From Helicobacteraceae bacterium (lineage in GTDB: Bacteria > Campylobacterota > Campylobacteria > Campylobacterales > SZUA-545): a DNA stretch of 64,000 nt. How positions within the stretch are numbered: the first letter of the stretch is position 1; every line of letters begins with the position of its first letter. The position numbers and the translations under genes were made by a program. The notes under the pieces were generated by a model. The model was not told the DNA's origin. It searched no databases and saw nothing but the letters and a program-made list of their open reading frames with translations. The stretch covers positions 1-64,000 of the forward strand of contig JAIRNH010000019.1 in NCBI GenBank assembly GCA_031258155.1. Direction: 5' to 3'. Positions 58,340-64,000 of the stretch are shown here, one piece after another.

Positions 58340-59785
58340 ATGATCGCCTCGTTGCAAAGACACAGAACTTTTCTGATCGCGGTGCTAACCCTAACCGTGG
58401 TCGCTTTTATCGGCTCTAGCGCCGTCGGTTGGGGCAGCTACAGTTACGGCTCTAGGGCGGGCGCGGTCGCTACGGCGGGAAACGAAAAAATTACCGTCGA
58501 AGAGTTCTCCAGATACTACGGTCAACTACGCGAGCTATACGTCGGCATGTTAGATCAGCCGCTAAACGAGGCGCAAGAGCGCGAAATACAAAACAGAGCG
58601 TTAGAGTCGTTGATCGGCGAGGCGTTATTTGTCGCTTACGCCCGCGATATTGGGCTACGCGCGAGCGAGGAGGAGATTTCGGAGACGATCGTAAATAACC
58701 CTCAATTTCAGGCTAACGGCGTTTTTAGCAAGAAACTCTACCTCGACTATCTCGGCTCCGTAAGAATGACGACCGCAAGCTACGAGGCGATGCTGGAAAA
58801 GCGGTTGCTAATTAGCAAACTAGACGCGGCGTTAAACCTGCCGGTTTCGCAAAGCGAGAAGGAGACGATCGCCGCGACGCGATACGGAGTCGATCGCCTG
58901 CAATACAAAATTATTAAAGCGCCCGCGAATATAGCGGTTTCGGACAAAGAGGCGCAAAGTTATTACGAGTCGAACAAACTTCAGTTTATGGGCGAGCCAA
59001 ATTACGATATTTCGTATATCAAGGTTTTAGTATCCGAGCAAAACGCTTCCGACGAGGAAGCGCTTAGCTACTACGAAAGAGCCAAAAGCGAGTTTATCGG
59101 GCAAGACGGAGAGATCAAATCTTACGACGAGGCTAAGCTCGAAGCGTTAAACGCGGTTAAGCTAACCAAAGCGCGACGAGCGGCGCTCTCCGCTAAGATC
59201 GCGTGGAGAGACGCTCAAGCGATCCCGGAGAGCTTAAAATCGATCGAGTTTCGCAACGATCTTTTTCCCATAGACGTTATGCAGGCTTTAGAGAACGCCC
59301 AAAGCCTTGAAATAGCCGGTCCGTTCGAGATCGGCGACGGTTTCGTAATCGCCAAGATCGACGCAAGACGCGCCGCCGAGCCGCTACCTTTTAACAAGGC
59401 GCGATCGGCTGTTCAAGAGGAGCTAAAGAGGCAAAAAACAGCCGAATATCTGAAAGAGGAAAGTAGAAAACAGCTACAGAACTTCAAGGGCAAAACGACA
59501 GGTTTTGTTTCTCGCGACGACTACGGCAAAATCCAGGATTTAAGCGAAAATGAAGCCGAGATTTTTTTAGAACGGGTTTTTGAATCCAAAGCGTCGGAGG
59601 GGGCGGTGGAGCTGACTGGAAAAGCCGTTATTTATCGCGTTGTGGAACAAAAGTTGTTTGAACCTAGCAAACTAGCCGAGATCGACGGCAGATTGGGCGA
59701 AGATGTATCAAGACTTAAGATCGGGCAGATCAGGCGTTCTTTATTGGAGGTTCTCCAAAAACGCTACGAAGTTACCGGCTATTAG
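58340..59785 (+). CDS. Periplasmic foldase with SurA N-terminal domain (PpiD-like)
   Basis: The 481-residue product has a single TM anchor (LIAVLTLTVVAFIGSSAVGW), then a SurA-N chaperone domain with EEFSRYYGQLRELY and LIGEALFVAYARDIG. A central part resembles a parvulin domain, and a C-terminal helical segment follows. It probably helps outer-membrane or secreted proteins fold. A comparable gene precedes ftsA in other Campylobacterota. Canonical parvulin catalytic residues are not obvious, so isomerase activity is uncertain. Confidence 0.85.
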   Translation: MIASLQRHRTFLIAVLTLTVVAFIGSSAVGWGSYSYGSRAGAVATAGNEKITVEEFSRYYGQLRELYVGMLDQPLNEAQEREIQNRALESLIGEALFVAYARDIGLRASEEEISETIVNNPQFQANGVFSKKLYLDYLGSVRMTTASYEAMLEKRLLISKLDAALNLPVSQSEKETIAATRYGVDRLQYKIIKAPANIAVSDKEAQSYYESNKLQFMGEPNYDISYIKVLVSEQNASDEEALSYYERAKSEFIGQDGEIKSYDEAKLEALNAVKLTKARRAALSAKIAWRDAQAIPESLKSIEFRNDLFPIDVMQALENAQSLEIAGPFEIGDGFVIAKIDARRAAEPLPFNKARSAVQEELKRQKTAEYLKEESRKQLQNFKGKTTGFVSRDDYGKIQDLSENEAEIFLERVFESKASEGAVELTGKAVIYRVVEQKLFEPSKLAEIDGRLGEDVSRLKIGQIRRSLLEVLQKRYEVTGY

Positions 59786-59803
59786 CTTGGCTAAAGGGCG
59801 CTG

Positions 59804-61123
59804 ATGTCGTCGCCTTATATCTTAGCGATCGACGTAGGCTCTCACAAAATTTGCGCTCTTGTCGCGCAGATTGGATCCGATAGAACCGCGCGCGTAATCG
59901 GGACCGGTTTAGCCAGATCGCAGGGACTGAAAAAGGGCGCGATTGTGGATATAACCAAAGCGTCGGAGGCGATCAAAGCGGTCGCTAACGACGCTTGCCA
60001 ATCCGCCGGTATCGCTTTGCAAAAAGCCGTAGTGTCCGTTTCCGGCGCCTATGCCGCTAGTCTTCAGAGCGTGGGCAAAGCCAATATACCGACCAAAGAG
60101 ATCGAGCCAAAAGACGTAAATCGTGTGATGCGCCTAGCTCTAGATAGCGCCGCTATGCCGCCGCCCGATCACGAGATACTTCACGTCCTGCCTTTTTCGT
60201 TTAAAGTGGACGATCAGCCAAACGTGCAGGATCCCGTCGGAATGAGCGGATCGCGGCTGGAGGTGCAGGTCAATATTGTTATCACGCAGAAGATGGCGCT
60301 AGACAACCTTCGCAAAGCGATCGCGGCGGCGGGAATCGAGATAGAAAACCTCGCGCTTTCTAGTTACGCCGCGTCGATCGCCGTTTTAGGAGAGGACGAA
60401 AAAGAGCTTGGCGCGTGCGTGATTGATATGGGCGCCTCCACCTGCAATCTGGCGATCTATCAAGGCGCCGCCCCTAGACATTGCGATTTTTTCGCCGTGG
60501 GGGGAGGTCATATCACTTCTGATCTGTCCATTTCGTTGCATACGCCGATTAACGCCGCCGAGCGAATCAAAATCGAATACGGATCGTTAAAACGCAGAGA
60601 GGGCGCGACGATCGAAATACCGGAGATCGGCGTAGAAAGCGCCACGCGCGCCGCGTCGCTAGAGACGATCTCGAACGTGATCGGCGCGCGAATGGAAGAA
60701 ACGCTTTTGATTCTCTCCGGACTGCTCGGCAAAAGCCGCCTGAAAAACGGCGCCGGCGCCGGCGTGGTGATCACCGGCGGCGCGTCGAAACTAGACGGCG
60801 TATCCGAAATAGCTCCGCCGATCTTCGGCAATATACCCGTTAGAATAGCGCGCCCAAAACCGCTTTCCGGTTTAACGGAAACCTTTCGCGATCCGGCTTT
60901 CGCCGTCGTTATAGGGCTTGTTCGTTATGGCGCGGGAGAATTTACTCCCTACGAAATTGACTCCACGAACGTTTTAAGAATCAAATCCGCCGCGCGAAAA
61001 CCGCCGCCCGAAGAGACGGCGCCGCCGCCTTTAACGGAGGATTCGACTATTATCGGTTTCCCAAAAGAAGGAGAGCCGAACGCGTTAAAGCGATTTTGGA
61101 ATTGGCTCTCGCAGATTTTCTAA
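59804..61123 (+). CDS. ftsA: Cell division protein FtsA
   Basis: FtsA is an actin-like ATPase that tethers FtsZ to the membrane. The 439-residue product has the phosphate-binding ILAIDVGSHKICALVA, the 1C domain (IPTKEIEPKDVNRVMRLA), GACVIDMGASTCNLAIYQ and VVITGGASKLDGVSEIA. The amphipathic C-terminal helix KRFWNWLSQIF, preceded by a Pro-rich linker, is the membrane-targeting sequence. AAAGGG precedes the ATG. Confidence 0.95.
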   Translation: MSSPYILAIDVGSHKICALVAQIGSDRTARVIGTGLARSQGLKKGAIVDITKASEAIKAVANDACQSAGIALQKAVVSVSGAYAASLQSVGKANIPTKEIEPKDVNRVMRLALDSAAMPPPDHEILHVLPFSFKVDDQPNVQDPVGMSGSRLEVQVNIVITQKMALDNLRKAIAAAGIEIENLALSSYAASIAVLGEDEKELGACVIDMGASTCNLAIYQGAAPRHCDFFAVGGGHITSDLSISLHTPINAAERIKIEYGSLKRREGATIEIPEIGVESATRAASLETISNVIGARMEETLLILSGLLGKSRLKNGAGAGVVITGGASKLDGVSEIAPPIFGNIPVRIARPKPLSGLTETFRDPAFAVVIGLVRYGAGEFTPYEIDSTNVLRIKSAARKPPPEETAPPPLTEDSTIIGFPKEGEPNALKRFWNWLSQIF

Positions 61124-61135
61124 AAAAGGCGCGCG

Positions 61136-61339
61136 ATGAACATAGCGGTTAATAACATATCGATTAGCTACAAAAACGCGGTTTTCAAAACGGCGGCGGC
61201 GATCAAAAGCTCGGCGTTCGCGTCGCGCGAAACCTTTAGTAAACGAGCGATAATCCGATTTATCAATGAAATTTTGGAGATCGCGTTTGCGAAACGACGA
61301 TTTGGTTTTCTTAAATTTTTAACAAAGGCGGCTAGATGA
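61136..61339 (+). CDS. Small ORF filling the ftsA-ftsZ gap
   Basis: A 67-residue ORF starts at an ATG with AAAGGCG upstream, twelve bases after ftsA, and its TGA overlaps the ftsZ ATG by four bases. The product is basic and amphipathic (FINEILEIAFAKRRFGFLKF), with no signal or clear TM helix. Codons look like those of neighbours. I do not recognise it. The tight fit suggests coupled translation with ftsZ, but an untranslated leader with chance openness remains possible. Confidence 0.5.
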   Translation: MNIAVNNISISYKNAVFKTAAAIKSSAFASRETFSKRAIIRFINEILEIAFAKRRFGFLKFLTKAAR

Positions 61340-62568
61340 GCAAAAGCAGCGTCAATAATCTATTTACGGTGGAAGAGTCGGAGCGACCGAATATAGTTAA
61401 TATAAAAGTGATCGGCGTGGGCGGCGGCGGCGCGAATATGGTTAATTATATGATACGCGAAGGGCAAAAAGGGATCGATATGATCGTCGCCAACACGGAC
61501 TATCAACATCTTGCCACCTCGCTCGCGTCAACCAAAATACAACTAGGCGAAAAACGCACAAGCGGACTTGGATCGGGCGGGCAGCCCGAAGTGGGCAAAC
61601 AAGCCGCCGAAGAGAGCTACGATCAAGTCAAAGAGGCTCTTAAAGGGGCGGATTTAGTGTTTATAGCGGTGGGGCTTGGCGGCGGCACGGGAACGGGCGC
61701 TTGCCCCGTAGTAGCGCAGGCGGCGAAAGAGAACGGCTCGCTTACGATCGGCGTCTGCACGCTACCGTTTTCCTTTGAGGGACCAAAACGAAGCAAGTTA
61801 GCCAAAAACGGTTTAGAGTCTTTAAGAGGCGAATGCGATTCGATGATTGTCGTTCCAAACGAAAAACTATTTTCTATCGTCGATAAGAGTATGAGTTACG
61901 CTGAAAGTTTCGCTATGGTTGACGCCGTATTGGCGCGCGCCGTAAGAGGCATTAGCTCCGTAGTGTTGCCTAGCGGTATGGACGGCATCAACACCGACTT
62001 TAACGATCTTAAAACCGTTATGGGGCATAGAGGCAAAGCGCTGATGGGTATGGGACACTCGCTAGAAGGAAACGATTCGGCTTACGACGCGCTGAAAGAC
62101 GCGATCGAATCGCCGCTGTTAGACAATCTCTCTATCAACGGCGCTATGGGCGTATTGGCGCACTTTCAATTTAATCCCGTCTATCCGCTCGTGGCTATTA
62201 ACCGCGCTATGCAGGTGGTTCACGACGCGGTTGGCGACGATTCCGACGTTATTTTCGGCACCTCGCTCGACGCTTCGCTAAAACCCGAAGAGGTGCGCGT
62301 AACTATTATCGCCACGGGTTTCTCGTCCGGAGAACCGGACGTGGAGATGAATTCGTCAAAAAGCGCGCGCGTTTCCGAAAGCAAACCCTCCGGCGGGACT
62401 ATGACTTACGATCCGCAAAAAGGCGGCTTTGTGTTTTCGGACGGCAGAATGGTCGATATGGACGAACCTAGCATAATTCGCAAGCGCGAAGCGCAACATA
62501 GAAAAGCTGTCGGCGATTTTGACGACGATCTCTCTAGCCCGACCTACCGCCGCCGGCAGATCGACTAA
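61336..62568 (+). CDS. ftsZ: Cell division protein FtsZ
   Basis: FtsZ is the tubulin-like GTPase of the division ring. The 410-residue product has GVGGGGANMVNYM, the tubulin signature GGGTGTGACPVVA, and the T7-loop region VDAVLARAVRGISSVVLPSG followed by NTDFNDLKTVM with the catalytic Asp. The C-terminal linker is short, and the end, DEPSIIRKREAQHRK and beyond, contains the conserved FtsA-binding peptide core DxPxxxR. It follows the small ORF with a four-base overlap. Confidence 0.97.
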   Translation: MSKSSVNNLFTVEESERPNIVNIKVIGVGGGGANMVNYMIREGQKGIDMIVANTDYQHLATSLASTKIQLGEKRTSGLGSGGQPEVGKQAAEESYDQVKEALKGADLVFIAVGLGGGTGTGACPVVAQAAKENGSLTIGVCTLPFSFEGPKRSKLAKNGLESLRGECDSMIVVPNEKLFSIVDKSMSYAESFAMVDAVLARAVRGISSVVLPSGMDGINTDFNDLKTVMGHRGKALMGMGHSLEGNDSAYDALKDAIESPLLDNLSINGAMGVLAHFQFNPVYPLVAINRAMQVVHDAVGDDSDVIFGTSLDASLKPEEVRVTIIATGFSSGEPDVEMNSSKSARVSESKPSGGTMTYDPQKGGFVFSDGRMVDMDEPSIIRKREAQHRKAVGDFDDDLSSPTYRRRQID

Positions 62569-62635
62569 ACCTGCGGGCAAATCGGCGATCGCGGCGCGTA
62601 GCGAAACCTCCGCGATCTAAAAAACGGGCGGGCGG

Positions 62636-63451
62636 TTAACGCTCGATCGTCTCCATAATCATTTTAGCGAAACTATCGCGGCGGGCGCGATCGGCGGCGA
62701 ATAAGCCGATATGCCCGCCGTTAAAAACGATTTTAAGCTCCTTAGGCTCTTTCGCCGCGTCAAAGAGATTGCGAGCGTGGCTAACGGCTACGATCGGATC
62801 GCGATCGCCGTGAATAATCAAGATCGGCAAGCCCTCCAGCGCGCCGATATTTTCAATCGGATCGTATCGCTTGGGCGCCACATCGCCCAAAAACGGCAGC
62901 GCGAGATAACCGATCCAGCTACGTTTGGCTATCTCTTTGGCGACGACCTCGTAGCTTGAAAATGCGCCTTCGGAGATCAGCGCGGCGATCTTGTCTTTGT
63001 AAGGGGCGATCGCGCTTATCGCCGCCGCGCCGCCTAACGACTGCCCAAAAACGACGATCGGCGTTCCTTCAAACTCGTTTAGCGCGTATTTGATTGTCGA
63101 GCGCGCGTCGATAATCAACCCCTCGATCGAAGGTTTGCCGCTTGAGGCGCCGTATCCGCGATAATCGACGCTTAGCACGTTAAAGCCTCGTTGCGCCAGC
63201 CAAAAAACGCTCGGCAGGTGTTCGCTGATATTGCCCGCGTTGCCGTGAAAAAAAACGATCGCGGCTTTTGGATTTTCCGCTTTAAGCAGCCACGCGAACA
63301 GCTTTTCGCCGTCGTCCGCGTCAATCGTCCTCGTTTCGTAATCCGTCTCGAAAAACTCCGGCGTAAAACGAACCTGTTTATCGGGGTGAAAAAAGAGCGA
63401 GGCGCACCCGCACAGGCTAAAAGAAATGATCGATAAAAATAAAAGCCTCAT
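62636..63451 (-). CDS. Alpha/beta-hydrolase lipoprotein
   Basis: The 271-residue product has a lipoprotein signal (MRLLFLSIISFSLCGC, lipobox LCGC) and an alpha/beta-hydrolase fold of the BEM46/ABHD13 type. HGNAGNISEHL forms the oxyanion region; the nucleophile Ser is in VFGQSLGGAAA, Asp in HGDRDPIV and His in NGGHIGLF. YRGYGASSGKPS is typical of the group. Substrate unknown. Its start overlaps the end of the DUF4105-like gene by 35 bases. Confidence 0.88.
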   Translation of the reverse strand: MRLLFLSIISFSLCGCASLFFHPDKQVRFTPEFFETDYETRTIDADDGEKLFAWLLKAENPKAAIVFFHGNAGNISEHLPSVFWLAQRGFNVLSVDYRGYGASSGKPSIEGLIIDARSTIKYALNEFEGTPIVVFGQSLGGAAAISAIAPYKDKIAALISEGAFSSYEVVAKEIAKRSWIGYLALPFLGDVAPKRYDPIENIGALEGLPILIIHGDRDPIVAVSHARNLFDAAKEPKELKIVFNGGHIGLFAADRARRDSFAKMIMETIER

Positions 63452-64000
63452 TTAGCTCCGATCCCTTTAGTTTTTCGCCCGCGAACTCAAACCTTAACGC
63501 TAAATTGGTTTCCAGCGCGTAACTCGCCTCCAGCTTCAGTTGCGTTCGCGGCTCGTTATGATCGGCAAGATCGTAATCTTGTTTGACTTCAAAACGCGCG
63601 CGCAATTTGTCAAACGGCGTTACGATCAGCCCAGCCGATCCGCCCGCGTAAAAGGCGCGCTCTTTGTATAGCCGCTTGCCCGTTTGCGCCTCGCCGTCCG
63701 CGCTTAGATACGCGATTATCGCTTCAAAGCCAAACGCAAGCCCCGCGCCGCCCTTAAAATAGCCGTATCCGTTTCGCGGCAGACTCGGCGGGTTCTCCTG
63801 CCAGCCCAGCGCGAAGCGCCACGAAATCGGGTTGAAAAAGCGATTTCTAGGCGTGAAGCTCTCCATATTCAGCAACGTCAATTTGCGAACGCGCGTCGAA
63901 TCGTCCGCGCTTTGAACCCACAGATCGAGCGCGTTTATCGAACTTCCAGCGGCGAAACCGCCGCTTGGATCGACCATATCGTGATAGCTGACGCGGATTC
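63417..64000 (-). CDS. 3' part of a DUF4105-type outer-membrane protein (Lnb-like)
   Basis: The frame is open to the window edge, with IRVSYHD reading into MVDPSGGFAAGSSI, so the real start lies beyond 64000. The visible 194 or so residues are beta-rich: LTLLNMESFTPRNRFFNPIS, WRFALGWQENP, then alternating strands and a final Phe-Phe (FIDHFF), as in outer-membrane barrels. DPSGGF...SLSPRxxFFxPxSW matches the C-terminal barrel of DUF4105 proteins, the group that includes the Lnb lipoprotein acyltransferase. The catalytic N-terminal domain is outside the window. Confidence 0.55.
   Translation of the reverse strand, partial: IRVSYHDMVDPSGGFAAGSSINALDLWVQSADDSTRVRKLTLLNMESFTPRNRFFNPISWRFALGWQENPPSLPRNGYGYFKGGAGLAFGFEAIIAYLSADGEAQTGKRLYKERAFYAGGSAGLIVTPFDKLRARFEVKQDYDLADHNEPRTQLKLEASYALETNLALRFEFAGEKLKGSELNEAFIFIDHFF

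Overview
The window is a piece of a bacterial chromosome from a member of the Campylobacterota (Epsilonproteobacteria). The protein set says so: the flagellin N-terminus is of the Campylobacter/Helicobacter type, and several gene orders match those I recall from Campylobacter jejuni. These are ctp-purC-purS-purQ-periplasmic protein, flgC-fliE-ftsI(-pyrB), cheY-prmA-ftsH-psd-like-pssA, and a PpiD/SurA-like gene followed by ftsA and ftsZ. Base composition looks near 50% GC, high for this phylum, and the DNA is saturated with GCGATCGC/CGATCG words. I see no rRNA, tRNA, CRISPR array, prophage or intact insertion sequence. About 50 genes look functional and most are housekeeping.

Layout. 1-700: start of a membrane glycosyltransferase switched out of frame by an (AG)19 repeat, a doubtful ORF and a small membrane protein overlapping ileS. 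0.7-9.9 kb: ileS, an SDR protein, a PPK2-family kinase, a CinA-domain protein (the only + strand gene here), then ctp-purC-purS-purQ and a periplasmic protein. 10-13.8 kb: glgB, a two-TM protein and dapF. 13.8-20.2 kb: an accessory region with REP-like palindromes, G and C homopolymers, a phase-variable lipoprotein, a nickel ECF transporter without its ATPase, and a TPR repeat protein with a broken relative. 20.2-26.6 kb: alr, thrC, flagellin and the flagellin glycosylation factor Maf. 27.2-31.7 kb: a possible SspB-like protein, pyrB, ftsI, fliE, flgC and a META-domain lipoprotein. 31.9-39.8 kb: trpS, a PilC/GspF platform protein, an ABC flippase, an M15 peptidase, gltX, a RimI-like acetyltransferase and an MscS channel. 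39.8-41.7 kb: mostly non-coding, with a small membrane ORF, an RCC1 fragment and REP-like repeats. 41.7-48.8 kb: a Lcl/DUF1566 protein, leuA, pssA, psd-like, ftsH, prmA, cheY and hisA. 49-55.4 kb: a Fur-family regulator and the tight ligA-mscS-murI-trpG-glycosyltransferase operon. 55.5-64 kb: a TPR pseudogene, rseP-yggS-coaE, a periplasmic foldase, ftsA, a small ORF, ftsZ, an alpha/beta-hydrolase lipoprotein and the 3' part of a DUF4105-type outer-membrane protein.

The most interesting signals are two contingency loci, both out of frame as sequenced: a glycosyltransferase with an AG dinucleotide tract and a lipoprotein with a 17-base C tract. Others are the Psd-like protein lacking its catalytic residues, the small ORF filling the ftsA-ftsZ gap, GG-N10-GC sigma-54 promoter candidates before flagellin and flgC with interleaved dyads beside the first, and the HIP1-like GCGATCGC abundance. 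Together they suggest a motile, surface-variable and probably host-associated bacterium; the lifestyle is inference.
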